A stretch of DNA of 64,000 nt from Albula goreensis (lineage: Eukaryota > Chordata > Actinopteri > Albuliformes > Albulidae), in the NCBI GenBank assembly GCA_022829145.1, contig CM040758.1:9904128-9968127 (forward strand), written 5' to 3'. The position numbers and the translations under genes were made by a program. The notes beneath the pieces were generated by a model. The model was not told the origin of the DNA and made no database searches. It was given only the letters and a program-made list of their open reading frames with translations. Position 1 is the stretch's first letter. Each line of letters starts with the position of its first letter. Below, in pieces: positions 34,094-48,685 of this stretch.

Positions 34094-37000
34094 GTGAGTG
34101 AGAGCCCCGCCATGGGCCCAAGCCTCGCCCGCCTCAAATGTCAGGGGTCGTCCCGCGCCAAACACTCCCAACCCCCCACGCCACCCAAGCCCTGGTCTGC
34201 CCGGGCGCTCGCTAGCAACACGGCTGGTCTGAGTGCTTTAGCGTGACTGCATTTGTGCCTTGATTGCACCCTGTCATTGCCTTTTTATCATGGTGTCTGA
34301 TGCAGGCCGTATGCAGGTGGTCTGAAGGTTTTCATGGTTGCCTTACCTCTAAATCAGGTAACAACGTCCTGTGGTACTTTCCTTTGTTTTTCCCCCTTAC
34401 TGATTTCTCAGCTGATTTTGAAGTGAAAGAAAATGTTTTGCGTGTCGAAAGCCAACCAGTGCTGAGGTTGCCTCTAAAATAGCTCTGACCTCTGTGACGC
34501 GCATACCCCCTCTGTGCTTGCGAAAATGATCACAAACACTCTGCATGCCCAGTTATGAAAAAAAAACATCTCTCTGAAAATTATATCTGTGCCATTCTCA
34601 ACCCATTTTTAGAGTGTGCTGCTTGTGATCTGTTCTAATTGGACCAAAACTTAGTTTTATTATGTACACAGATAAGGGCAAGCGGCTGTTTCTTTCTGTG
34701 TTGCCTTTTGTCTCTCAAGAGGGCTTTGCTTTTGTTACTCAAGGCTAATAATAAGCTTTAGCAACAAGGCCATTTTCTGTTAGTGAAAAAAGGAATGCAT
34801 TTTTCTTCAAGGGCAGTGTGTTACAGCCTCATGCATTTAATGAAAGGCACTTTTATGCACAGTATTTTGATTAAATATAATGGGCAATATTTTGTTTCCC
34901 GAAGCAGACGTCTGTAATAATCCTGCTATGTATAATGTTGATTACTTTTTGTTAATTGTTTGCCATTTGTCCATTTAATGTATACTTTCAGCATAATTCT
35001 TTAATACTTTATTTAACCAGGATGTCCCTTTGATTGCTCAAAACAAATTTTTTGACATGCGAAGCTGTATTTATGTTCTGTCACTATTTCCCAAATGAGA
35101 GCTCTATAAATGGATCAGAGTGATGTCGGTCCCCATGGTAATCTCTTTAAAGTGAGCTTTCATCACTCGGTGCGGATGCCGCATCAGAGGCATATCGGAG
35201 AAATGAAGTGAAATGAAACCGTGGTTCAGTCAAGGATTTTAGAAGAGTTTTGAAGTTATTCAGGGGAAATGTTCACAGGATCTCCGCGGAGTCGTACCTG
35301 ATTAGGAACGCCCTCACGCGCTGTTTCGGGGGTCTCTGGTGTTTGCAGTTGCACAGTCTCTTCATAGAAAATATCATCATTCTATAAATCGACATGCCTC
35401 AAGCATTCGACACGTTCACATTTTTCATGGTCCATCTTTACAATGTTGAGTTTAGTCGGTCTCCGGTTGACATGGACCCTGTTACTGCCTTCCGGTTCGG
35501 TCAGTTCTACAATAGCCGCAGTTGTCCATTATCACCAGGGTGGACGCCATGCAGAGCCCTCCCCCACCGCACATCGATGCCTGCACAACTGACCTTAAAA
35601 AGACCGGCAGTGACGCACCTATTTATAGTATAGAGTATCGATTCAAATGAAAACCAGCTGTTGCCCACTTAGATGGTACCCTACAGAGCTGATCTGCATT
35701 TAACCGTCAGCAGCCTTAAAGGAGAGCACTTTGCATTGGGCTTCACGTACGAGGGCGATGCAATATTACACCCCGACAACTGCCATGGTGGCTTACTTGT
35801 GCTTGCTCCTAAATTAAACCGTTTAACAGTGCAGGAAACCGAATGGGAAAGGGAATAACAAATCGTTTAGCTGTTGTGGAGATGTGTAGCGATAGCAAAC
35901 CGTTTTTCCGAGAAAGGTAAAACACAGCTACCGCACGTGCCGATAGCACATTCGCATTCGCGCAGAGGCCTTATTTAGCGTTCAGGCACACTATGCCAAT
36001 GAGAGGAAAAAATTGTACGCATATGGCAGTCCCTTAGTGCAGGTTTCCTGGCCCCGCCCCCTTCCAGAGATACAGCCAAGTTTAATTCCAGCTCTCTGGA
36101 ATCAAATGGCCAGACGGGCCTATATCTTTTGTCCCCTTTGCAGTGATGTGGCCACTGCCCATGAAACTACCTTGCTGTGTACACTCAAGCTTACGTCTCC
36201 AATAGGAAGGTAGGGAACAGTGCCAGGGTCAAACGATTTATTTATTTAATTAATCCGTGGAACAGAATGACTTGTGTGTGAGAGTCCCCCATAGAATAGA
36301 ATTCTCTGACAGCTTAAGAAGTGACACAATTTTCGAAAAGAAGCCATTCAGAAAAGTGCCTGCTTCGACTAAACAGGTGCAACTTTTATAGATTCCCTCG
36401 ATCGGCATTTTCAAGCAATTTGGCAGCGACCCACAGAAAGACCGATGCCAGTAAAGTGGAAGTTGAATTGTTCTCCCATTGAGAGTGATTGTTAAGACTC
36501 AAAGGCTTTTTTTCTGAATGGCTTCATTACTAAATAGCTTGTATTGAATGGCCATTGCATTGATGGAAGTCTATTGATCTGATGGGTTCCAGACCATTTG
36601 TGGTGTAATGCATGCTGATGGCATATTTTTCCTAAATTATGCTTGCGTGCACATTTTATTCTCTCCTGCTTTTGCGGGCTGAGGTTGGCACCGCATTGAT
36701 TTTCGATTTGTTCTTTTGCCATTGTAGCATCGGCCACTGCTGCCTGTCAGTTCTTGCTTCCAGACAAGCCTGGCATTGTTGACGTGACCCAGACACCAAA
36801 GCTAACAGGGCATCTACATGGGCAGGCCTGTATTTTGATATGAGCCATTCAGCCCAACCAGGCTTGTAATTTTACCTACAGTTTTTTTGTATTGCATCAA
36901 GCCTGGTCTTCTACACACCAAGGGTCTCTGTCCATGGTTCATGACCAGGCAAGCTGTTTATGTCAGTTCAGAATTTACTTTTTCCAATTCTGCATTTATG

Positions 37001-38059
37001 CCCCCTTGTGAGAAACGTGACTAGGGAAAAAGGAAAGAAGACTAATCAAATGGCTGTATGGTGAGGTGTGTTCTCTGCTCTTGGGGTTACTATGGATAAA
37101 TGTGCCCTTCCAGTTTGCACAGCCTTTAGCCATGCTGGTGTAGGGGGCTAGTGTCCTGCTGCCATTTCAGGTGCATCTGCTTTAGCTGCTTCTGTAGGGG
37201 GAGGATAGCGCTAATTTTGCTCTGCTTTTGAGGATTCAAATTCTTCTAGAAATACAAAGTTTCAGGCACTAAATGTCTCTGGCAGCTGGAATTTGGCTTC
37301 ATTGCTAAACACTGTCTCCAGCTATTAGCTGTCAGAGTGAAAAAAGCTGTTGATATGCAAGTTATAGACTCACCCAAGTCCTCTGCTTTTGAATGAGAAA
37401 GTTTTTGCATGAGAATCCCTATTTCCTGATTGGAGGTGGATGAGGAAGATGAGGGTGTGCCTGCACCTTGAGCAGGTACTCATGCTCAAAGAGTGAAGTC
37501 ACTCAGAGACGTGGTCTGAATTTAGACACCAGCTTGACCTCATGTGACGCCATCGTTTCTACTGGAAATAAAAGTTACGTGGGGGCTCTGACATGCTGGC
37601 CACACAGTAGGGGGGGAGGAGGGCGGGGAGGGGTTACTCGAGGGCAGGATCTGAAGCCACGACTCCCAAAATAAAGGTCACTTGTGACAATTTGTTTATG
37701 GTACGGTAGCCACAATTGTTCTATTGTCCTTCCTTTGCATGGGCTATGCTGCTAATGGAATCCTGTCCTGCAAAGGGGCAAGGATGAATCTCAAAGTTAT
37801 GTCAAAGAAATCAGTTAGCCGGAAAGGGAAAAAGGCAGATTGTGACAGTCGTGGTAATCAATGGCACCTTGGGGGGGGTCTGTCCATTTTTTTCCTGCAT
37901 TTTTGACTTTGAAGCTTACATAATCATTTGTGCCCTGCCAATGTTTCATGGCTCTGTGGTTAAAATAACTTTATTAAAACCATCTAGTGACTCAAAGTTA
38001 TCTAATGTTACATAGTAACAAATGTCCTGTTTTCTGGAAAGTCATCTTTATGGAGAAAT

Positions 38060-38062
<3 letters not shown>

Positions 38063-38097
<35 letters not shown>
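38063..38097. repeat. poly-T tract, 35 T
   Basis: The longest homopolymer in the window, followed by five A. Confidence 0.97.
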
Positions 38098-38102
<5 letters not shown>

Positions 38103-38494
38103 CAGCAAACTGTGTACTGTGTGGAGGTTGTGAGCCTGTCAAGGCGGAGTGTGTCAGGGCATGTTCTCGATCAACGTCTCACGAAAATAACCTTGGTCCA
38201 GTGCCCTGCGCAGAGATGGGTGGTCTGATCCCGGACATGGTGATTTATGGGGTGTCATTCAGCAGCGGGTCATCAGAGGAGGCCTTGGCCTTCACTCCTG
38301 GATCCCGCTCAGAATGGGTGGGGCCTCTCACTGCAGCACGCACCTGTCACAGGTAGTCATCTCCCCATCCTGCACACGTCTAGAGTACAGTGTTGAGTGT
38401 TGCCCAAGTCTTGATTGATTGAGAGTTAGATTGTGAGTGTCGAATTTTGTCCATTCCATGGAGGGGAAGGGTGGCCAGTGTTACCTGAGAACAT

Positions 38495-38690
38495 CCATTA
38501 TGGGTACAGGCTCTTGTTCTAAGCCAGCTGTAAAGCACCTAATGCAACTTATCAACCAATCATGGTCTTCAGTCAACACCTTAATTAGTTAAATCAGGTG
38601 ATTTAGTGCTGGGCTGGAACAAAAGCCTGCACCCAGTCTTGAGTAAGATTGAGTGAGACACCCCTGATTGAGAATGTAGCTTGTTGTAAG
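38495..38690. mobile_element. fragment of a dispersed fish repeat (non-autonomous element)
   Basis: AACCAATCATGGTCTTCAGT, ACCTTAATTAGTTAAATCAG, GTGATTTAGTGCTGGGCTGG, AACAAAAGCCTGCAC and CACCCCTGATTGAGAATGTAG occur in order, as in a repeat I recall from many fish genomes. It appears related to the TIR elements at 49975 and 62892 by its AACAAAAGC(C/T)-G internal piece. Confidence 0.5.
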
Positions 38691-40555
38691 TGGAGTGCTG
38701 AAATGCATTATGGGTGTTTATACCTTTGTCACTGTTCTCAGATTGCGAGGATTTCCGAGAGCGCAGTAAAGCTGGCGAAGGAGTATGAACAGTCGTGTCC
38801 CCGGGGTGAGATGAGGTAGCGTTGGGGGAATTTGAGGGTACGGCCTCTTAAGCTGAGGTGAATTCTACAAATGCCTCTCTAAGGACCCTGTGTGAAATGA
38901 CTTGACCCTTCCCTGCAATCCTGCAGTTCACTGTAATGTGTCAGAGGCAGTAAGTTGGGGACTAGTGTGTAAGGTCTCTGTGTGTGTGTGCGCGTGCGTG
39001 TTTGTGTGTGGTTGAATGTAATATCATTTTATACTGTAAAAAAATGATGGTGGCTTTGGATTTACACTGCAACATTGCTGAGGTACTGTATTTGCAGAGC
39101 ACCCACCTCTTAGACATTAAGGTGTCTGCTGTGTGCATTATTGAGGTATGGCTGGATGGTAGTGCATAATATTGCATGTTATTGCTGAAGAGTTGAGTGA
39201 GGCCTTGTGGCTCAGGCCTATGAGTGGCAGCCAGCCTGCCCCTTTCTCACCTCTGCAGTGACTGCTGTGTGTGCTGAAACTCCCCCTACAATCCCCTCCC
39301 AATACCTTACAATGCTGCTGCAGGTCCTCCCACTGACAGTGTTGAGTAGTGGTCAAGGATGGACGTCTCTGGTGTCCAGTAGGTCAGAAAGCAAGATGTG
39401 AAGACGCTCTTGGCTTACGTTCTAGGAGCAGCTCTTCGTGTAGCAGGGCTGTGGGAGCATCGACAGATTCTCAGTGGCTAAAACTACCCGCAACCTCTGT
39501 TGGTGTAGTATGAGCTTTGACCTTCACCTTAGGCTAATCCTCCCTGAACTGATGTGAGTGCATATAAAGTATTGGGTTCTTCCCACTTGTGTGTGCATTT
39601 TCTGCTATGAATGGCGCTAGTTTTGCCAGACTTGTACTAGAAAATTTTAAGTCTTGTGCACAAAGCTAAGGACACACCACAGTCATGCTACTTAGCTAAC
39701 TAGTTGACCATGATTCAGTCACTTTGTTCATCTCCTGCTTGTGACAATGAGTGTTATAAACAACTTCATTTAGACAACAAATGTGTAACAAACGCCAGGC
39801 TCTTTTTAATAGGCAAGAGAAAAGAAATCAAAATAAAGGCTGCAAAGAGATATTTTGACATTAAATTCAAATTGCATGTTATCAAGTATACAGAGGAGAC
39901 GATTAGATGAAGCAGCAGCAGTGGGACACTTTGGAATATATCCCAAGCAACAGTGTGAGTTGAAGGGCAAAAAGGAAAGTTCCTAAAGACTCTACTTTAA
40001 AAAAAGGTCTGAGATACATCAGTTCTGGTGACCCGCACCTCAGTTGTCACTGTTAGTCTTTGTTCATGAATAGGCTTGCTGTAGGTTTGTGATATTTTTA
40101 AAAATGTATGTTTCACTTCTCCTTGGCTTTTTATTATATTGACTGTGTGTGACTGTGAAAATCTATAGGGGTACTGGTATTTTCAGAGCTGTTAATTTTA
40201 AATAAGGTGTATTGGTAAGTAAGAAACCACCATATACTGCTCTCCAAAAGATTCTAATTGAACCTCAGAGCTACTGATTTCTCTTGTCTTAGAAATATCC
40301 ACCATTTGCTTTGATGACAGCATATGTGATGAGGTAGAAATTGTATTCACAGTCTTGAAAGTGTTCCCAGAGGTGTTGAGCTGAGAAAATCAGTTTAACT
40401 GATTGTGGAGGCACATAATGTCAAATAGCTGAATACACTGATGGGCCCAGCAGATGGATCTGTTGCTGCACCCTCCAGTCCTACTCACACTGTGTACCTG
40501 TCCGCTCATTTTCTGCCTGTGCTTGAGCTCAGTTTGCTTTCAGTTCCCAAAAACC

Positions 40556-40910
40556 TGATGTGGTATCAGTTTCTGCTATTTGAACTCCAACTGCAGCTTT
40601 ATGTGCTGATCCTAATCCCAAAATACTGTAAGAAAAAGAATTTAAAAAGGGCAGAAATCGATCCAGGGTCAGATGCTTGAGGGCCTGATTGAGTTTTCAA
40701 AGCTGTCATCTTTTAATCCATATTCTGTTTGAATGGATTCCATATGTGTTCCTTCATCGCGGATGACCCTACAATGTATAAAATAAAAAAATGGAAAAAC
40801 TTGAATGACAGATGGAGGGCTAATAGCACCCTGTCTCAGGACCTGTTTGTTCACCTGTGGTATCAGTTTACGCAGCTCTGATCCTAATCCCAAAATACTG
40901 CAGGAAGGGA
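40556..40910 (+). repeat. pair of short direct repeats
   Basis: TGTGGTATCAGTTT (near 40559 and 40856) and CTGATCCTAATCCCAAAATA (near 40605 and 40880) occur twice in the same order, about 280-300 bp apart. The second copy is shorter by about 30 bp. It could be a local duplication or two decayed copies of one small element. Confidence 0.6.
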
Positions 40911-40972
40911 ACTTTTCATGTGACCTCTCACCCTGACTGTGGTTACCTGCTGTCTTCACACGCTCCAGGATG

Positions 40973-40978
<6 letters not shown>

Positions 40979-41019
<41 letters not shown>
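40979..41019. repeat. (GT)n microsatellite
   Basis: About 20 GT units, followed by GT/GA-rich simple sequence to about 41110. Confidence 0.95.
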
Positions 41020-41021
<2 letters not shown>

Positions 41022-44000
41022 CACACACTTCTGGATGGTGTGGTGGTGGTGGGGGGGCGGAGTTGTGTGTGTGTGAGTGAGTGAGTGAGAGAGAGAGAGA
41101 ATATAGGGGGGGGGACACTGTGGAACTGTGGATATTCGAGGCACTGCTGGATTATCCTCTGCTGCTCAGAGATGTAATTGGTCTGACTTTGCCCAAAAAT
41201 TGTCGGTAGGATTATGTTGGGGTTGCCAGTTCAGCATAATGTGGCTCCTCCTGTGGAGCAAACGGCCTCCCCGCCTGTCTGAGCCTCAGCTCTAATTCCC
41301 CTCCATCAGGGACCCCTGTGTTCATCTCTTCTTCACAGGAAGAAGAAAGAAAAAATGGATACATACATCTTACATCATTGCTGGCCAAAATAGCCAGTGT
41401 CTCCCATGGCTAAGATTAATATTTAAAAATAAGACAATGTTTCTTTTGTCTTTTATTAATTTATGTGTTCAGAACAAGCCTCATTTTGTGGGTTGCCCTA
41501 GCTTACGCTGTGTGTGTGCAGCTTTGGGCCCGGCCCTTTCTCTGCACACAAATTTGAGCACTGGAGAAGCACTTGAGGGCTGCAGGTGGTCCCTGTGTGG
41601 AATGGAGCTTGTCCTGCTCTCACAGGGACAGTGACAGCTGCATTACTGCAACTCTTGTTGTCTATGTGCATTTTCGAGGCCAAAATGCTGCAAAGAAGTA
41701 GCATTTTTATTGTTTGTTTTTTGTTATATCTGTTGCCAGGCAGCTTTGTGGATGAGCACAGTTGGCCAATGTAGGCAAGTAGGCCAGTGACTCTTATTGT
41801 TACTGTTGAAATCTGTCCTGGAGAAAATGCTAGATTTCATATATCTTTTGTTTAGAAAAACAATGTGAAAGAAAAGTCTTTCAGACATGCCTGGACATTT
41901 CTCCTATATTGTATGTATTGTGCTTAGAGTGTAAGTATACATGCACTCGTATGTTTTTTTTCTCCTGAAGGACGTTGCTTGTTATCCACAGAAAGAATTT
42001 GCTGCCATCTTTAAAATCCCTCAGATCCGTGGAAAGCATGCCACTCCCTGCTGCTTGCTCGCAGCCTGGCTTTATAAATAGACAGGACCTGGATTGAGTT
42101 TCCAGCGAAAACGTGCCAAAGAGAAGCCCCTCTCCTTTCCCAGGGTCCGAAGAGGATCCAGCTGTTGCAGTGGGGAGATGGTTATCCAAAGGTGCTTCTC
42201 CATGCATATAGGATACATCCCCTTTGGTTTATCTCAGTGCCAGGGAGCTATACTGTCCCGGTAACTCGATCCAGCCCAGCCCTAAGCAGCAATGTCTGAC
42301 CCTCCAGCCTCCAGAAACTGCCATTTGTCGCAGGAATGATTAATCACCCGATGAGTCTTCTCGTGAACTCAAGGGAGAGTGGAGCAGGGGTTCCGGAGAT
42401 TTCCTTTCCCCCCTACCGAAACCTCAGAGTTCTTCCAAAAGGCGTTGGGTTTTTTGCAGGCACCTGCAGCTGGCTAATCCACAGCCAAGCAGCTGTCCCG
42501 TATTCCTGTCACGTAATGTGCTGACTCACCCTCTCACTCACTCTCTGTACCCTCAGCATGTAGCCTGCTGGATGTGGGAAGAGATGAGAGGGGAAATGAA
42601 GGGCTGGAGAGCTTAGTCATGTGACCTTCAGGTGGTTTTCAGAGTGCTGTGACAAGAGATGAAGCGATCCTCGGGACATCCGTAGGGGGTTGTGGGAGGG
42701 TCATGAGAACATTAGGCTATCTTCAGAGGACTGCGACAGGAGGATGTGACTCCGGGGAATTTTGGACACTGTAGCCTTGAGTGCCAGGCTTCTACCCTTC
42801 CACTAAATGCCTGGCAAAAGCACCGCAGTTCAGAGAGATAGACTTGCCCATTGAAGGCAGGTCTAAGTAAAGGGTGGCAATTCAACCAGCGACTCAAATC
42901 CAAACTTTCCAAGAGGAGGGGGGTGTCAGATATATCACATCCTTTGTGTGGTGATTGCTAGAAGGTAAGTGCCCTCCATACCTAGAAGTGTACCCCGACA
43001 ATGAGAGGAATGCCTTTGCATCTTCCCTGATCAAACCGTCTGGGTTCTGAGACCATGGACAGGGGCTTTGACCCCTAGTGCGTTTTTGTGAGGGTGCGAT
43101 ATGACACCGGGTTCTCGAGCGTTCTGAAGAGGCTGGGTTCCGGCCCAGTCCGGAGCGGATTGCGGCACGCAGCCATGCATCTCTTTCGGGTCACATTTCA
43201 CAAACAAGCTTCTCAGCTTACACTTCGACCCCCATTTCCAGGAGGATTGGATAAAAGCGACCGCACTATTTGTACTGTGGAATCAAACTTTCACCTGGCC
43301 TTCGAATCTAATTACACATCTGTCCTCTGTTTTTTGACCACTTGTATTTCGGTTCATTCATCCGCCCATTTCCCATAAAATAAACATTGATTTTCCCATT
43401 GACTTGAGTACATTCTTTGATTTTCAGTGTATGTGTTCACAACTTAGTGCCACCCATCTCTTGTGTCTGTGTGCCACTCTTCTTTTGGTTTGTCTCTATA
43501 TCAATTCAGGAACAGTTCAGGACTTCCAGGATTTGCAGTTCCTACATATCTCAACCAGAAGCAGCTGGTTAATGTCATAAGGGAGGAAGTAGAGGAGCAG
43601 AGAAACAGCCCTGCCTCCTGTTTAGAGTAGAGCACAGTAGAGTACCATTTCTCAAAGCCATTCCCCAAAATGTCCCCCACCCCCTCCCCTGCTGTGCTTC
43701 TGCTGAACGAACTCTCCTGTGGGTACAGTACAGATAAGCTGCTTCTTCCTCTGCTGATAGTATACATAGGAAGTCCCGCGTTTCGGTATTGTCCTCTGCA
43801 GATAAACGTTTGAGATGGGCCGTGTGATCACAGTGTCACGCCCCGCCCCTCTGTGGATGTGGCTATCGTCTGGTCTCTGATGCTTCTCCCAATCCTTGTT
43901 TGCCTGAAGTGTTTAAACATCCGGTGATTCTCTCTCTCGAGATTACCCAGCCATGTGAAACAGTGTTGAAGAATCCATTTTTGAAAGTGCCATTTCTGTC

Positions 44001-45630
44001 AAATTGTACAAAAGATCCAATCTCCAAAAATTGTATTTCTCTTGAGTTGTTCAATGTAACTCCTTTGTATCGCTCAGAGGAATACCTCTGTATCATGTCT
44101 TAGTACACTTGTGTATGTGTACATCTTTATGGATCTGTTTGGATTCTGCTATTGCAATGATAACCCAGTGTTTACCTGTAGAAACGCTCAGCCTGTCATA
44201 ATGGTGTATTGGTAGTTATGGGATCTTTTTTTTGGTTGTCTCCTTGCATTTCCTGGTTATATCAAGCAAATGAGTGAAACCCCTGTGGTCTGTGCTGTGA
44301 GTCAGATGGAGTGCCAGTCTGGGGTGGCATGCTGCTTTTCATTGGTTTGGTATGTTGGCACACAGAGGACTGGTATCAGCCAATGGCTTGTCAGCCCAGC
44401 AGGCATGTTTACCTGATTGTGCCCTGGGGATGGATCAGGACTTCCAGAGGCAGCTGAAACATGAAGGCCAAGGAGGAGACTAGGAGTGGGTGGCAAGAAT
44501 TTTTTTTTTTGTGGGGGTGGGAGGGTCTGCTTTGTCAGCATTGCATCCCATTCTATTTATCCTGCTGTGAGTCATGTCCTTGACTGGCTCGTCTCTGATC
44601 CCAGTAGCAGGACAATTGTATTTACCCCCATTGCCCCTCTAGAACAGCAAGCCGGTCACCAAGCACACAGACATGCACAATCTTGGTCCAAACTCCTTTT
44701 TCTGGCAGACACCTTGAGCGCATCATCCTTCATAAATGGCTTTGTTAGATGCTTGGACCTGAGAAGACGTCTTGCAGCTCTCTATATTGGGCCTGATGAC
44801 GTTCTTGTCCACGTTCCATGAAGTAAATCTTCACATGCTGCAAACCTCGGCACTTATAATGTCTTCGTGACCATTAATATCACTGTGATAGTTTCTACAT
44901 CATAATCAATGTAATCGCTTATGTGTAACACCGTGGGATGTTCACCTAGAAACATCCAACATTCTCTACACTGTTGGAAAAATGGGCTAAGATGGGCCTA
45001 TTCTTATCATCAGGCATTCTTATGTTCTATGTCCCTGTGTATGGTATATAGAGCAATAATGGCATGCTTAGGCAAGTGTTAAGTTTTATGAAGGATGTAT
45101 GAATGTGCACCCCATGACAAATGTGGCTTTGGCCTAAAGCCGATCATACAGTGGACATGTATTTTTAAAGGCTGGGACAATCTGTGGCTCTAGCGTGGGT
45201 GACAGGCCTGTTCCTCTTCAGCCTCTATTAATATCTGCTGTCAGGAGATGGCTCACCTCCCCCTGCAGTCCAGCAGCTGGGAGATAGCAGCCATTTTTAC
45301 CGGCCTATGGAGTTGGGCAGTCAGCCGTAAATACGGCGGATAAAGGGAGGGATCTTTCAGTTAGAACCTGCGGCCTCGCTAATGGCTCACGTCCTTCCCC
45401 CTCACCTTGGCCATGGTGATGGTGCTACCTTCAGTCTGAGGGTTCCACCAATGGTGGCGTGCCTCGCCTTTGCCTGGGTGATGGCCCTCTCTGCCATTTT
45501 CCATCTAGCTCCGCCCCCACTTGGCTTAGCCCCGCCCCACTCCTGGGAGAAGTGGGATTCTTATGCCCTCCACCGTGGCTCCAAATAACCCGGCGAAGGC
45601 ATCCGCACAGAGCTATTCTGAGCCCGTCTC

Positions 45631-45660
45631 ATTCCCTCATTCCCTCATTCCCTCATTCCC
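45631..45660. repeat. 8-bp tandem repeat (CATTCCCT)n
   Basis: Nearly four perfect copies of CATTCCCT. Confidence 0.9.
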
Positions 45661-45869
45661 GGCCAGAGAGCAGCAGTGCCCAGCCGGCCAGCTGCCCCGC
45701 GGCCCAGCCTGGCTGCCCTTGTCTCCAAGCAAGGAGGACGAACACGCAGTCTGTTTTTTAGATGTCCATTCAGTTGAATTTCCTTCATTCCTTCATTTTA
45801 ACAGAAATAGAAAAAGCAAAAGGAACGTATTGAACACAAGTTGAAATGGCCAGTTTGCTGCTGTCTCGC

Positions 45870-45889
45870 TTTTTTTTTTTTTTTTTTTT
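45870..45889. repeat. poly-T tract
   Basis: About 20 consecutive T bases. Confidence 0.95.
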
Positions 45890-47796
45890 GTGTTTGAGCA
45901 GATGGTGACAGTACCACCCCTCACTGAACTTCACTTAGCCAGCCCATGTACAGGAACCCAGGAACATTTGACACGGACGCATGTTCTTACACGCTGGGGT
46001 CCTCCTCAGTTTCTGTGTGAAATGTTACCCCGGTGCTTATGGAGCTCGACTGACTGTGGAAAATGCTAACCTCGGGCACACTCAGACTTGTTTGTGAGTG
46101 CTGCTGTGCAAGGCGTGAGCTGAGTACTCCCTGTATCGTGTATGCCTGGGTGGAGATGGTCGTGGAGGGTGGGGAGGGTAGCCGTATGGTGGCTCCCACC
46201 TGCTGGAGGAGCACGTGGAGGTGCTGACATTTTCAGTACTGTTGACAGGCCTTTACTGAGGATCATACCTCTGGCCTCTCAGGTTCCCACCACCTCAACG
46301 TGCCACACGCCCGCTCGCATCTTCACCACCGTCATCATCATCATCATTGTCCAATAAGGCATTATTATCATGTTATTTAGGAAAAAAGAACAAAATGTAA
46401 CACTATGGATAAAGCAGAAACCAGAAAGCTGTTTGCTGATGAATAAAAATTCGACATTGATAGACTTTCAAAAATTCAGAATCCATTGAAGAGAGCAAAA
46501 AAGGTTAGCCAAATCTAGAATTCAATGCAGATATAGCCTAGGGGATCGCCTTACTCTCACCTGGAGCAGAAACGAGATGGCATCATATTGTCAATGTTAG
46601 TCTGACAAAGCAGAGATGACTCAAAGAGGAACCACATTCAGAGTTTTTCCCTCCCTTCTGGTTGTTGGAGACCAGTGTGATGTTTAGCTTGGGGATGGAA
46701 GAATGAGGTCTCATTAAACCAAGACTAGGCAGAGCTTAGCATATGGTAACCATGATCTGGACCAATCACTGTGATCTGCTGTGAAGAGCAAAGTGTTTTG
46801 ACTGGTTCAAACAAAGCAAAGACTGTTGTTTAGACAGTGAGTCTCCCATCACTAATTGTAGCCCCTACTCCAACACAGTGAGTGCTTTGAGACCCTGGTC
46901 CTCATTAGTTTAGTGTGTCCACTGTGTAGTGATATGTGCCTAGCAAGGTTCTCCCTGCTGCCAGCGCTGTAAACCAGGCTGTTAATCTGCCTGTCGCTTC
47001 ATTACCACCGAAAAACACTGTTTATTTATCAGCCCCAGTTTCTAAGTAACCATTCCGCTCCTCATCTGTCAGCGTTTAAAAGTATTGCATTAGGATCGTT
47101 AAGAAGAATCAATGTCGGTTATTGGGCGAGGGTACATGCGTTGACGTCGTGGATGAGACATTCCCATCATGCCCCCTTTTTTTGTAATTGATTTTTTTTT
47201 CTTATTTATGTAATTATCCCATGCCCCCACCTTCCATGTTCTGGGCATGAGTCCAGTTCTGACATATGAGCTGTTAAACGTTGTCTGGATTCCACCCCCC
47301 CTTCCCTCCCCCACCCCCTCACTACGCTCCCCACTGGTCCCTCCTCAAACTCAGGCACCTCCACCCCTCCCTCCCTGCCTGACCCTGTTCCGGGGGCCAT
47401 CTGTAATTGGGCCATCAGCGTTTGGAGACAGCCGGGGAACAGATAGCTGTAATTGATGCGGCCTGTCTGCATGGTTTGTTTAATCTGTGTATAAAACCTG
47501 AAGCCCCCATCTCCGTGTGTGGTCCCTCGCCCAGCCCTGCTGGAAGGAGGCTGGGCATTCCTCCGGCAAACGCTTCAGATACAGGGAATTAAAGCGGTCA
47601 TGAGATCCTGAACGCTGGCACTACACCCCTCGGGGGAGAAAGACACACAGACAGATGGAGAGACAGAGAGGGACAGGTAGAGACAGACAGAGAGAAGGGT
47701 AGAGATTGACAGACTGAGCTTCCACTCCTGTCTGTTCAGTTCTATTGGCCTTGTCAAAAAACATTACAACTTGTATCTCTGTATTGACAATATCAC

Positions 47797-47960
47797 ATTA
47801 TATTACACTCTGGTATTCAGCAGGCAGGATTATCCAAAGCAACTTAGACAGGTAGATTTTTTTTTTAATAAAAGTGGATAGTATGTATCTAATGTAGTAA
47901 TTAGTTTGATCAAGTGTGCACTGCACTGTACCACATGGGAACCAAGCTTGCATCCTCAGA
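47797..47960 (-). mobile_element. possible SINE relic, minus orientation
   Basis: TATTCAGCAGGCAGGATTAT followed by CCAAAGCAACTTAGACAG resembles the reversed SINE tail (ATTTAGCAGACGCTCTTATCCAGAGCGACTTACA). A decayed A-rich body follows, with a weak head. Confidence 0.45.
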
Positions 47961-48631
47961 GTTCACTTTCCCATACATTACACTGCAGTGGTGTCTGGAT
48001 GTACTGTATATACACAGGATATGCTGCTTGACACCGGGCATTAATTAACTCAGTGGTGCATTTATTTTTCATGGCTTTCTTTGAAAGGAGAGCTGAGTGA
48101 AACGTTCATGCATGTTTATTATTATTATTGTTATGTGAATCCTTTATGGCTCCTGAGATGAAAGATGGATATTTTAAACAGCAGCTCCAGTGGTGGATGT
48201 CAGGCTCGGTTTACTTTAAAGGAGAAGCTTTGTTCTGTTGCCATGCCACCCGACCCTGTCCTGCAACCTTGCTAGGCACCTTGTCACATGACCACCCCTC
48301 TGCCCTTTAGCCAATCACAGTCCTGTCTAGCCACCTGTCATGACAGTCCTGCTTGTACCTGTATGGCCTTATGGATGCTGCTTTTAGCTGTGATGCTATA
48401 GACCGTAACAGCCCTCACTCACTCTCTCACTGTGATCAAGGCTTTAACAGTACTGTGTGTTGTCCACTAGACGTTGGAGAAGGACTAATGATTTAATGTG
48501 ACAAAGTTACGGCAGGCCCTGAACAGTGCCTGCTGTTTCTGCTTGTTTTCCATTTTTTAAATTATGGAAGGAGATCCAAGCCCTGCTGCTTAGCTGGGTG
48601 CTTGAGTAGCAATCGCCTCACAACAAAGAGG

Positions 48632-48685
48632 TGTGTGTGTGTGCGTGCGTGCATGCGTGTGTGTGTGCGTGCGTGTGTGCGTGCG
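48632..48685. repeat. imperfect (GT)n/(GCGT)n microsatellite
   Basis: A GT run interspersed with GCGT and GCAT units. Confidence 0.9.
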
